Shown: piece by piece, positions 11,971-23,504 of the stretch
Position numbering within the stretch: the first letter of the stretch is position 1
Layout: each line of letters begins with the position of its first letter
Notes under the pieces: generated by a model
The model's input: only the letters and a program-made list of their open reading frames with translations
Told to the model about the DNA's origin: nothing
Databases searched by the model: none
Assembly (NCBI RefSeq): GCF_947179165.1
Contig: NC_077247.1
Location: 17,463,501-17,527,500, forward strand
Length of the DNA stretch: 64,000 nucleotides
Origin: Solanum dulcamara
Lineage: Eukaryota; Streptophyta; Magnoliopsida; Solanales; Solanaceae
Direction: 5' to 3'
Program-made: the position numbers and the translations under genes

Positions 11971-12815
11971 TTAACCTGGGTTACTTTTATGTCATGCTTA
12001 CAGTTTTCTATCCAAATAATTAGATCTTTCCAAGCTGGTGGCCATTGGATATATGGAAAAACTGTGGTAATAAGCATGTATATTTCTTTGATTATATTGA
12101 ACTTCACCCTAGTAGTACTAGATTTCTTTCCTCCATATTTACTTGCACACCTGTTCTTCCAGACATTCCAGCAAATAAATATAGGGAGGGCTTGCAACAT
12201 GAGTTTATGTACAGCATTGTTTGGTTTGTAGGTCCACCATCTCATCAAGATGTCTCTAATGGAGTTGTGGTCCTGCCTGATTCCCCCCCAGTTGGAGAAA
12301 TATGTCCAGATGTGTTTAGCAAAGCTTCCAGAGACAAATATGTGTTCTATGTTGTCCAAACCAGGCCTGTAGCAGCATGAGCACTCTGCAGTTTCTCTCC
12401 CAAAAGAAATCAGTTTATCATTGGTTGGCAGTTTGTGTCTCAATGCTCTCCAAAGCAAGAATGAAGCCTTGAAAGGAATGTTAGTATGCCATGTCATCCT
12501 ATCTGTCAATGTCTTGTTTTTTTTCTTTCTCACATTTTCCCAAGCTGATTTACAAGTGAAATTTCCATGTGATTGCAGCTTCCATTGAGCTTGATCTAGT
12601 GTGTTTTGTTGGTACATGATTTTAGTATTGAGAATTGTGTGTATCATGTGTTGAGGGGCCTGTTGCCTGATTTTCTCTTCATTCCATTTTCCATTTGTCA
12701 AGAACATGGAGACAGTGGAGTTGTTGAATCTTGGAATATATTCATAGTGATTGGCTAGAGGGCCAATACCCAGCCAATCATCCCAAAACTGCAGTTCCCT
12801 GAACATAAGGTCCAC
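11946..12815 (-). pseudogene. LINE ORF2 zinc-binding (zf-RVT) region
   Basis: Open for 289 codons with the zf-RVT signature: WHTNIPFKASFLLWRALRHK, then a CSCC-type cysteine pair with GLDNIEHIF downstream. This domain sits between reverse transcriptase and RNase H in plant LINEs. The frame starts abruptly at the truncation point, with a stop codon immediately upstream in flanking DNA, and ends in the homopolymer frameshift before RNase H. It is a remnant, not a host gene. Confidence 0.85.
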
Positions 12816-14102
12816 TTAATGTGAGGTTCTATGTCACCTTTGTTCTTCATCATGTTCTTCCACATGAGAGAAGAACTCATATAATGTGGATGTAGACCTT
12901 CCATCACTACATATCTTTACTCATAAATAGCTTTAGGGTATAACTTTCCCTATCATTAACTTGCTTGAAACATTATAGAATCATCTTTCATAAATTTCTT
13001 TGCATAAAGCATCTTAAACTCATTCATAAAGCTTTCATAAAATATAACCTAAAAATCATGATAATATCCCATAAATCATACTTGAAACTAGCATATAGCT
13101 TGGGTCATTGAAATTCAACTTGAAACCATGCAATATGATGTGAATTATGCATAATTAAGCTAATAGCATTGAAGAATATCATAATTGAGAAGACCTAATA
13201 AAAATCATGAAATTAGGGATTTTAATTGAAGAAATCGTAATAGAAATTGAAAAGAAATCTTTGAGATTCCATGGGTGAAAGGTACCCATGGATGAAGTCC
13301 CACATACATTGACCTTTATGAGCCCTAAATTGAAGAGTATGGAAGCTTGACCTTTAAGAAATCCTTTGAATTGGTTGATGGAGAAGAAGACTTTTGAGAG
13401 AAAACTTGAGAGAGAAGGTTTTGTGATTTAGGGAATTATGTGAGAATGAGAGGTTTAGAAGACCTTTAGGATAGTTAATAGGTAAGAATCTAGTCTCAAA
13501 ACCATTCACATTCATTAATAAAATATAGGAAAAAGACCAAAATTACCCCAACTTAAACTGAATTCGGAACTCAGGACGGACCATCACCACAGACCGTTAT
13601 GGGCAATATGGTATGTGGTCCCATCCGTGGTGAGGGACTTAGGAATTTCTGAAAAGGGGTTTTGGAAGGTTGCCCACTACGAGACCCACCACGATCATTT
13701 ATGGGAACTATGGTGCATGGTAGTAGACTTGGACTTGAAATCTTGGGGGTTGCAAGGAAGGTTTCAGGAGTTGCTCCATAGAGACCTTCACAGTCCGTGA
13801 AGAGCAATACAGTTCGTTAACATGGGTCACGAAGATGATCCTAATAGAATCCTATAGGATGTGGTCATCACGTAGACCATAACGATTCGGGTACCACACC
13901 ATGGGTCGTGGTGGCAAGTCGTGGTCATCACCTTAGGAACCTTTTTAGTAGGGCATGGACGACGGTGGCCCTTCAAGGCCCGTGGTCCTTTTCACGGCTC
14001 GTAGTGGGTCTCATGAAGATCACCTGGTGCCAAAAGCTATATTTTCTAAAAATTCATCCTTTGATCCTCGTTTTAGGACTTTCCAACTTTCGGGGTCATA
14101 CA
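12816..14102 (-). repeat. Gypsy 3' LTR fragment, truncated at the LINE
   Basis: The minus strand begins TGTATGACCCC at 14102, right after a polypurine tract (14103-14115), and is followed downstream by LTR-type sequence. The stretch near 12890 resembles the LTR at 15680 (GGAAGACCTACACCCACATT-like). The left end is lost where the LINE begins. A segment at 13570-13990 repeats CCGTGG/CCACGG-type dyads, the counterpart of the palindrome cluster at 5620-6180. Confidence 0.75.
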
Positions 14103-14934
14103 ATATCTTCCCCTTGGAAATATTCATCCTCGAATGGGACTTAAGATAGTGTGAATGAAATAGAAAAAGAATATAACAGCCCAACATGAATGCAAAACAT
14201 CTCAATAATGAATAAAATATGAACTCTTTAATCTCAAGCTAAAACATGACTTTAAAACTTATTTCATAAATATGAATGCATATGAAATCACGAGTACAAC
14301 TGAAACACATGACTTGGGCCGATTGGATAATGAAGGAACTAAATACCTCAACTAGGTATAGAAGGAAAGTGATGAGGAATCGGGATATCATATCAGTTCT
14401 GCTTTCATGTGGCACCCTCAACCTCTTGGTTCCTCCATAACACTTTAACTGATGCTATCTCCTTGTTCCTCAACTTTCTAACTTACCGATCCAAGATCTC
14501 AACCGAAACCTCTCATATAAAAGACTCTGTTTAACCTCAATGATGTCCAATGGTACATAGATCTAGGATCACCAACAAACTTCCTCAATAAATACACATG
14601 GAACACCGGATGCACCGATACCAATTCAGAAGGCAAATCCAACTCATAAGCCACTTTACCAATCTGCCTCAAAATCTGATATAAACCAACATAACAGGAA
14701 CTTAGCTTCCTCTTCTTACCAAATTGCATCACACCCTTCATGGTTGAAATTTTCAAGTAAACCCACTCATTAACTTCAAATTCAAGTTATCTTCTTCTCA
14801 CATCATAATAGGACTTTTGTTTGCTTTGGGTCATCTTCAATATTTCTCTAATGAGTCTAAATTTCTCCATAGACTCAAATACCAACTCAGGTCCTATCAA
14901 TGCAACTTCACCATTTGAGATTTACATGTTCCCA
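14103..14934 (-). pseudogene. Gypsy integrase C-terminal fragment
   Basis: The minus strand carries the end of a chromovirus integrase: LKISTMKGVMQFGKK-like sequence, then VAYELDLPSELVSVHPVFHV (GPY/F region). Further upstream it continues in broken frames up to about 14930, and then homology stops abruptly at the oppositely oriented LTR. The catalytic core is missing. Dead fragment belonging to the LTR at 12816-14102. Confidence 0.75.
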
Positions 14935-16901
14935 AATTCAGTTAAAAGTGGGGGTACTTTAGACATTTTTTCTAATTGCTAGTTAATGAACCTGAACGTT
15001 TTAAAGACCTAATTCAGCTCTACAAACAAACCTAAACCTCTATTCTTCTTCATTCTACCACAATTCACCAATTCAAATAATTCTCTCTCTACAAAAGCTC
15101 TCAAAGACTCTATTGAAGATCTCCAAGGAATTCTCTCAAGCTCTCCACTAAAAGTCCAAGTTTCTTCAATTTTTTTTGGTCTTCTCACTCAAGATATGTG
15201 GGTATTTGACCCTAATATACTTTTATCCATGGCGCCCACCAAATTCCCTACCGTTTTAATCAATTAAAGTATGTATTTTTATGGGTTTATGATTCCTATT
15301 CCAATTGCATGAATTATGATTTTCAATTATTATTATGATCCTATTTCAATATAAATTGATGATTATTGCATGAAATTGAAGAGTTTTTCTATGAATTTTA
15401 CTACATTGATCTCTAGGATTCATGATATGGATTATGGATATTTTTAATTATACTTCCAATTGATGTTATATTCATGAATTATGTATGGATTGATATAAAG
15501 TATATGGTCATTCATGTTTCCAAGTTAATTTCATAATTTCCAAGTCAATTGATCATGTATTCATGTTTTACCCTAATTTCAAGTATAAGCTATGATCTTG
15601 AATTTCAAGTATGAAAGTAAGTTTTATAAATGAGGGTGACTTAAGACCCTAATGATATTTTATGAGAAAGATTCGTAATTATGGAAGACCTACACCCACA
15701 TTACATGAATCATATGATAATGAGTATGGCTCTTAAAAAGTAATGAACGATGACGAATGAGATATTCTTATGATATGTTTACAATTTTGATATGACATTT
15801 TGATATGCCATCAATTCTTTGAATATTTTTCCTAAAAATGGATCCCGATTAGTATGATACCCGAAATACCATCAATGATCGTGGATTAATTTTTCTTATA
15901 AACCAAAGTTCATTAATAGTATAGGAATTGAGTATGACAACCATGATGATATATGATATTATGAGATTTCTATTTCTTGTAAAACTACGTAATGATTATG
16001 ATATGTATTCCGTGGGATCTTTAAGTTAGTACCGAGAGGATTTTGAGGTGGGGCCTCGACCTAAGCCTTAGTTACAATCTCTAGTCCCTTAATCTACGTT
16101 GCCACTATAGGAATTATTTTGCCAATATGGCCTTTTAATGATGATAATGTTGGATGAAGTCTCCATTTGCAAGTAGCCTCCCCCCTTCTTGATGCAGGGA
16201 TCATCAAATTCCATTTTATGGCACGCACGGTCTTATTATCCCATATATGTATGGTCCTTTTTATATTTTAAATGACTAATCTTATCTTTTACTTTATATG
16301 ATATTCTTTTGGTGTATTATGCATTGATCTTTCTTATAAGTACTTATGATTTTTACTACTTTTCCTACCATGCTATTTAAATGGTCATTTTCACAAACAT
16401 GGTTTTTTATGCATTGCATTGCCTACATACTTAGAACATTCAAACGTACTAACGCATACTTTATTACCTACATTACATCACAATGTAGGGACGGATGCTC
16501 CATTTTATTTCCGTGGCTAGTTGGTGTTCCATCAAATATTTGTATGGTGAATCCTCATGCTTCAAGGGCAAACCGAGTCTATCTTTCTTCTCTTGTCATT
16601 TTTTTGACTATGTTGATGTTTAACGATTATTCTATGCCATGTCATTATTTTCTTTGAGGGTGAGCTAGGAATATGTCCTAGTCCTCGCCTATGTAGTCAT
16701 GTAGATGCATGTTGGGCATATGTGTAAGAAGTCTATGTTTTCTTGATTCTCTCTAGATATGTTATGTCTTCTTGGACTTTTATGAGTTTCTGCTTATTGT
16801 TTACCTTATGTGTGCTTATGAAATGCTAAGAAACTTGTTTGGGATTTCTTCGAGAATCCTAATTGTCATGTCATATTTAGGCCCTATTTTTGGTCTTGAC
16901 A
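14935..16901 (+). repeat. 5' LTR of a plus-strand gypsy remnant, 5'-truncated
   Basis: Ends at 16901 with TTGACA, directly followed by a degenerate primer-binding site (16906-16919, TGGTATCAAAACAC). A CT-rich stretch at 15035-15190 and the WGGTATTTGACCC region correspond to the R/U5 side of related LTRs in this window. The beginning is missing at the junction with the integrase fragment of the neighbouring element. Confidence 0.7.
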
Positions 16902-17964
16902 AACTTGGTATCAAAACACAAGGTTCAAGTATCTTAGGGAGTCCAACATGCCGCGTTAAGTAGAGTCTTATTCATGGGCCACATTTATGAGTTAACCCCT
17001 GTAAACACGTGTGTTAAGCAAAGGAAATGGGTGAGCAAAAGAAATATTAAAAGGAAGAACTACTTTAACAATCAGAAGATATCAAAGGAGAAGGCATCTA
17101 GCTCTTATTCTAGGAAGGATGATGACAAGGAAAAGTCCTACTCCTTGTGTGGCAAGTTCTGAAGGAACCACATAAGAGATTGTCTAGCTGGATAAGGTAC
17201 ATGTTTTGGTTGTGGTAAGATGGGTCATAAGATAAGGGATTGCTCTTCAGTTGCTAAGATGATGAGGATAGTCATCGGAGAGCTCAGCCCTATCCTTCTT
17301 TAGGACAATATTTTCCCACCTTTCAGAATTGTGGTAAGAATCACCTAGGAGGGTGCATGACCGAAAAGAATGGTTGTTATGGGTGTGGTAAAATTGGACA
17401 TAAGAGGAGGGATTTTTCAGTGACTTCTAAGAGAGGAAGATAGATTCGTCAATAAATTCACTGTGGTACTTCATTCGGTAAGTTGAAAGTCTTTGACTTT
17501 GATGTATGTGCTTTACTTGATCCGGGTGCCATATTATCTTTTGTTACTCCTTAACTTGCTATAAGATTTTATGTATGTCCCAAAATCTTGCTAGAGCCTT
17601 TTTCAGTTAATACCCTGTTGTGATTCGGTAGTTAGGGGTAAGGTTGAGTGATATTAATGAGGGTGGTGTTCTTATTTGAAATGGTTCAGAACTATGATTG
17701 GTAATGTATGAGAAATTGGTGGATGATGAGAAGATTGAGGTTCTCTCACAAGGGGGAGATAGAGTGCTTCATTACCAAGGTTGTTTATTTGTTCCAAATG
17801 TTGATGGCCTAAGAGAAATGGTATTGAGTAGAGCCCATAACTCTCAATGGATGAGTTAGGTAGATTGGAGAGAGAGTGGGTGTTTTGTATTATGATAATT
17901 GAAGTATGCTTATTCCATTTAAGGTTATAGACATGGAGGAGGAGCTAGATGAGATCTTGTTATG
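16902..17964 (+). pseudogene. Gypsy gag-pol remnant (zinc knuckles, protease, integrase N-terminus)
   Basis: After the primer-binding site, frames broken by stops encode a gag tail with CX2CX4HX4C knuckles (CFGCGKMGHKIRDC near 17190-17240 and CYGCGKIGHKRRD near 17370-17415). A protease piece follows (VCALLDPGAILSFVTP near 17505-17555), and then directly the region before the integrase zinc finger (KIEVLSQGGDRVLHYQG near 17730-17780). Reverse transcriptase and RNase H are deleted. The remnant ends where EPRV copy A begins near 17965. Confidence 0.75.
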
Positions 17965-18012
17965 TGCAGGGGTATAAACAATGTCTTGACGAATCTCTTC
18001 ACTCAGTCTTTC

Positions 18013-20166
18013 TGTCTCACTCCGAGAGGGTACCCTAGACATGGCCGGCACTCAGAAATCATCTCTAGCCTCCAAGAGAACCACTTGGTCTCATCACTTA
18101 TTTATTTATCAGTGGAAGACTTAAATGAAAATAAGAATACTTATGTGGGTTCGTCATCATCAACATCAAAGGAAATAAATAATCCTTAAAGGAAGTAGTT
18201 TCAAAAGAGAACTACTCCAATTACATTTACGAACCTCTAACACTATCAGACGGTGCCAATGATATATCCATAGCTACCTCAAAAGAAACATAATACTCAA
18301 TAATAATAGAAGGATAAAAAGTTCCTCTGAATATAAGAAAGACTCACTAAATAGCTGAAAAGTAAAGATCTTCAATGATGCGTCTGTTGAGGATCTCTAA
18401 TACCTATATCTGCTTCATAAAATGAAGCAGGTCGAATGACATTAGTACATGAAATGTACGATTATGTAAAATGATAGGAAAGTAAGGACAAATATCAAGA
18501 AAATCCTCTCAGGAAGACTTTACTCAAAACTAAACATCATCTCAATATTAATATGTAGTGCAAGTTTAAAAATAATAATAAGCAATGCTTACTCAGTTGG
18601 GAGTTTCTCTGACCGATAACCATCACTTATGAGCTAGTGATGATACAACAAAGTGATGTCATTCCCACATTCATCCAATATCTTGCAAAGGTAAAGGACA
18701 TCACCATCTTGGATCCAATCATCAAAGTCCTCTTATTGGGACTTAAGAGGCATAGCCTCTATCCTACGCTGGCTACGTAATTCTAGGGTTTGAGTCAATT
18801 AAACTCTTACCCAACTCAGTGCTCAATACTACTCTCAAGATATGTGCTCATATTAATCTCATCATCTAGTATTATTGGACTTTTATTTAAAATATCAAAC
18901 TCATCTCATTACCTCTTCATCAATCATTACACTTCAAAACATAATTTACATCTCATCAAAACATCTTGCTCAAAACATCATTTAATCCAAAGAATCAAAT
19001 TCATTTAAACTCAATTTTTTTTCTCTTTCAAAACTCAATAAAATATATATTCAAATCACTTTTTTTGTCAATGAATATTAGAAGCCAACATCTTTAGTCA
19101 AAACACGCGTAATAATATTCATGAACATCAAATCAATTAGGGTTCATGGGAAAGTAGCCACGAGTAATAACTCCAATAATATAAGAGATAATAATAATAA
19201 TAATCTCAATGCATAAATATATCTAACTCGATAGAAGAAGAATTAACTCATTTAGAATTCAAAAATTAGGGTAAAACTCAACTATAACTCAAGTACGATG
19301 AACTTAAATATTGGGCGCGTGGACGAACTCAATACAATGCTATGAATAGACTTACATACGTGGACTCTGAAGCTTTACTTCGAATTGAAGAATTTAATGA
19401 ACACTCTTGAACCCCTAGCCTTTTCTCCTCGGCGGAACATTTTGTGTACTATCCAAAATATAAGAATCACTTTAATAGTATTTCTACACTACTAAAAACT
19501 AAAACTGTATTTGAGAATAAGTAAAAAAGTGTATAGAGAGAAGAGTTGCCTGAGAAAGCTTGATGAATAAAATGAGGAAATAAGGTGGGTATTTATAGGT
19601 GTGGAGGACGGACCTAACAATAAATAAAAATAATTACAAAGAATAACTTAGAAAATTTAATGGAGGATTGTGATATCATGGGTGATGTTAAATGAAGGAC
19701 TATTAATGTCATAGATGATGTCAAATGGATCTAGATCTTTTAATGGTTGGTGAGATGAACCTTCTTTTAACGGAATACCCTTTTTCGGAGTTGCATTTGA
19801 AAAAAGATAACTTCCTCATTAGGATTTGGTGTCTTCATATGAATTGTAGTACTAGAAGTCTACTTTCATGTCATTTAAGAACCAACCAATTAGGAGCATC
19901 CTACAGGGAGATATGACTTTTCTTCTACAAATCCTCCATTTCGTTACAGCACCATATCTTGCAAAAATTAATTTAGTTGACCTACTTAGCCTCTGAATCT
20001 TCAGATATGGTCTCATGAAAGTTGTAGGTAATGATATAGGGGTTATTCATAACTTTGAATCACCTAATGTGGACCATTCTATGAAAAGTGATGCTCAAAA
20101 TACAAAAGCAGTATCATTTTCGTCGAGAATTGAAACACCACATACAATGTTTTAGTGAATGTTACA
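18013..20166 (-). repeat. Solo LTR in EPRV copy A (TSD CTTTC)
   Basis: A 2154-bp block with TGTCTCACTCC at one end and AATGTTACA at the other, flanked on both sides by exactly CTTTC (18008-18012 and 20167-20171). EPRV capsid-gene sequence continues across the duplicated site. No internal region is present, so this is a solo LTR left by LTR-LTR recombination. It shares blocks with the LTRs at 3896-6260 and 30072-32397. Confidence 0.9.
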
Positions 20167-20980
20167 CTTTCGACCTTATTATCTTTGTTGTCAATGCCTT
20201 CTTCTCTTACTGTATCTCTTACCACAGAGGTGGTAATCTTGGTTTTTACTTCATTGGATAAAAAATTATTCTACCAGCTACGTAGTTGGCCAGTAAAACC
20301 TGCAATGATCATCTTGCAAGTGGTATGATCAGAATTATTATTAGTAGACTAACATATAGTAGCATACATTAGAATTCGATGCATAAGAAATTAGAATTCG
20401 ATGCATAAGAAATTAGAATTCGATGCATAAGAATGGAGACTTGTCTATCAGTTAAGCCATCAAGATTCCATTCATAAATTTGATCACCTCTATAGAAAAT
20501 ATTAGTTTGAATCCAATCCCTTTCTTCAATTAAAACATCTTGAGGAGTAGGACGTGGATAATAATAAGTCATTATGGCGGGCTTTGTAGGATATTTGCCA
20601 TACGTCCTTCTATCTTTTTCATTTCGGACTTTTGGTTTATAAAAATTCATATTGTTGATTTCGTCGATATCATTTGGAATGGGAAAGTTATCAATTATTC
20701 CAATAGGTTTGACATTTAAATTCGCAAGCTTTTTATCAAGAAGCTTTTCTAAATCATTTAAAGATTTAGATTTAAAATCTGTTATTTCAATAGGACGTTG
20801 AATATGAGTTGGGATATTATTAATAGTTGACTTACTTCCAGAAGTGAACGCAACATCAGATGTTTTACTCAGACCTATTGATTTAATCAAAAGAATTAAT
20901 TCATCAAGTTTTGATATCAAGAGAACTAATATGTTCACTGATAACTTTAACATAAAGATCAAAATAATTATTTTATGCAA
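20167..20980 (-). pseudogene. EPRV copy A capsid-polyprotein N-terminal part
   Basis: The longest open piece (20369-20980) contains HIQRPIEITDFKSKSLNDLE, then YYYPRPTPQDVLIEERDW and EWNLDGLTDRQ. These are found in copy D (62304-62768) and, inverted, at 34103-34390. The motifs mark the amino-terminal part of the capsid region in this EPRV family; the precise function of this part is not known to me. A 22-bp segment is triplicated at 20371-20435. Frame breaks occur on both sides. Confidence 0.7.
20371..20435. repeat. Triplicated 22-bp unit
   Basis: The unit TTAGAATTCGATGCATAAGAA occurs three times in a row inside the capsid gene. Copy D has one corresponding unit (near 62205-62225). The tandem gain is specific to copy A and shifts its coding content. 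Confidence 0.8.
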
Positions 20981-20989
20981 TTAAATTAT

Positions 20990-21387
20990 TTATTTCTCGT
21001 ATTTTAATTTTAACAACATCATTATCAATGAATTTTTAAAAAGCAGAGAACGTAAGACCCGTATTATTGGGTAAGATAAAAGGATTTTGAGGAGGGTAAA
21101 TAGCTTGAGTAATGTTACCACTTTCATCTTTAAAAGTCCTTTGTTCTAAAACCTTTATGTATAAAGGTAAATAAGTGGTTATAAACCATGAAACAAAATA
21201 CATAATTTGATTATATAATGCACAAGTTTCATAGAAATCTTGAGAAATACTATTTAAATTATCTTGGCTATAAGCCTCAAAAAACTAAGTCCTAAAATTA
21301 TTCCATTTTTCTTGACAAAATCCTTTCCGAATATGCTGACGTACCAGTGAACCTGGACTAAAATCAATTTGATGTGTCATCATAATT
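20990..21387 (-). pseudogene. EPRV copy A small ORF (MTHQIDF type)
   Basis: The minus strand starts MMTHQIDF near 21385 and runs through QIMYFVSWFITTYLPLY and YPPQNPFILPNN, the same as the open frame at 62777-63166 in copy D, but with stops. It lies between the movement-protein and capsid regions. Function unknown to me. The gypsy element at 21416 inserted just upstream of its start. Confidence 0.7.
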
Positions 21388-21415
21388 CAAATCTTTGTTT
21401 GGTTATGTAATGACC

Positions 21416-23504
21416 TTGAGGGTCATTTTTAAAAGTTTATGTGAAATTATCATTTTACCCTTATTTTTTTAGTGCCTCCGAGTGTTATTTGATCAATTTG
21501 CACTATCATTCATAATTATACAGTTTCGAATAAGTTTTGAGGGTCAAAAACATGTTTTGAAGAGTGGTGGTGTAAGTTGACCGTGGTCAACATGCATGAA
21601 TAGTAACTTTTTAGGCAAAAAATGCCCCTTTCTTCCCATTTCAATAGTTTGTTCACCATTTGTTTGAGTTTTTGAACTCTTTGAGGCAATTTGAGAAGAG
21701 ATTTTCAAGGCAAAGTGTTGGATAAGTGATTTTTGATCTAAAAACTTCCTTTTTCATTAAGTATTTGATGATTTTAACTCTTAAATTTTAGTTTCAAACC
21801 CCAAAAAATCTTTGTTTCTTCCCTAATTCGAATTTAAGGAAAATGGTAATTTCTAACTCATTTTGAGCTCTATTTTTATGAGTTTTTCAACCATGAGTTC
21901 CTTATTACAAGTAGAATGTGATTGTCCAATAAATTTTCAGATTTGACCTTTTTCGGAAATAATTAATTTTTGGATCATTTTATCCCCGATTCCGAAACCT
22001 ATCAATATGGGTGTCATTAGACTCCGTGTGATGTGTATGTTTTATTGTTAATAGTGGGTTGTCAGTCCGGGCATTGAATTCAAGAGTTGCTTATTCGGTG
22101 GAGGTGTTCAAGTGTGGTTTCGGCAATTGAGGTAGGTTTGGCTATCCTTCTTTGAGATTGAGATGGGGTAATTAGTCATTCATATATTATAAACTTTGGG
22201 ATGAGGTCGTAGTATGAGTTGAGAATGTTATATATATTGTGATGCCTGTATGGGGGCTTATTCATTAGTGTTTGGCCATGTGGGAGTTTATTTGTATTAC
22301 ATAGCCCGTGTGGAGGCCTTAATTGTCATCTTATTTCCTTTGAGAGCATGTGATTTGTGATATGCCTAAGAGAGAGGCTTGAGTATATTATTTAACTTAT
22401 GATGCTCGCTTAACAGGTTGAGTTGGGGGTTTTGAGAATGCTTGAGTATTGAAATATTATTGAGAAAGAAATGAATATTCTTATTACTATTTATTGAGGG
22501 TGAATATCATGTGTAGGTTAAATTTTGAGAATTTTGAATCTTCTACCACATGTGAGTTGAATATTACTTCCATGTCATATGTGTTTTGATGCATTCATCC
22601 TCATTCATCATAGAAGTTGAGAAATATGGAAATTCCTTTTGAGAAAGAAAATGAAACACCTTTAAACCTTTGTATCTTGAGTCCCTGTCTGAGGTAATAT
22701 TACGGCAGGATAGTAGATGCATTATGATCCCTTGACCACGAGGAGGTGGTAAGGATAATAAGATATTGTAATTGAGGTATATGATTTGCGAGATCCCCAT
22801 AGGTCCTTCTTGGTAGGACAGCTCGGCAGGTGTATACGACAAGCTGTGTGACAGTCTTGATTCTACCATACCACCACATCATTGCATCATCATATTGCAT
22901 TGATATCTGTCCTGCTTGAATTATCTGATTAATTGTGATTATGAGCTGTTATTATGGGTTTACTTTACTCGCGTCACTATATATATATAAACTGGAAGCA
23001 CCGATGCCGAAGTGGGACTTTTTTGTATGCAGGTGGAAGCGTTCCTTAGTTTATTTCATAGGTTTGATTAATTCCTTATACTCAGTCAGTTAAACCCTAC
23101 TAAGTACATGTGAATTGTACTCACCCCTACTTCTGTATCCTTTTTTGATGCAGATACTAGTCGGGGTACCTTATGTGGCAGTTGATATTCTAGCGGATTG
23201 TGTATTCTCGGATTAGTGGTGAGGTCCCAGAATTTGGATCCTCACTATTCTATCTTTATTTTTCAGTCTTCTAGATCATTCAGAGACTTATGTTGTATCT
23301 TCAGATTTGAACCTTGTACTACATGCTCTTTATACTTATGACACCAGGTTTTGGGATAATTTTTTTTTACTGTTTTTCTTTTTATTTAAATTATGGCATC
23401 ACTTTCCCCTTTGGGAGTCTTGTATGAGTTTTATTTTTAAGGTTACATATCAGATTGGGTTTTGAGATGTGTGCCATTATGACCTTGATTTTTGGATCGT
23501 GACA
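21416..23504 (+). repeat. 5' LTR (2089 bp)
   Basis: Begins TGTAATGACC and ends GATCGTGACA, followed by a degenerate primer-binding site (AGTATTAGAGCA). The middle (22230-22400) holds degenerate repeats with CCATGTGGGAG and CCCGTGTGGAGG cores, analogous to the CGTGTGG array in the LTR at 39825-42092. The partner LTR matches closely except for a deletion at about 28978. Confidence 0.9.

Larger units (their letters stand above)
10936..12815 (-). mobile_element. 5'-truncated LINE (L1-like non-LTR retrotransposon)
   Basis: A run of 25 T at 10936-10960 is the poly-A tail of a minus-strand insertion. Above it lie about 470 bp of 3' UTR, then an RNase H domain and a reverse-transcriptase zinc-binding domain, in the order found at the 3' end of plant L1 ORF2. 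The endonuclease and polymerase domains are absent, as expected for 5' truncation. TTAATGT occurs just outside both ends (10927-10933 and 12816-12822), a possible 7-bp target-site duplication. Immobile copy. Confidence 0.88.

Noticed and set aside
11647..12231. 194-codon plus-strand open frame and the 111-codon frame at 12045-12380
   Set aside because: They are antisense to the LINE RNase H and zf-RVT domains and have no domain of their own.
14239..14421. Short minus-strand open frames around 14020-14421
   Set aside because: They straddle the LTR edge and integrase spacer of a gypsy remnant and carry no recognisable motif.
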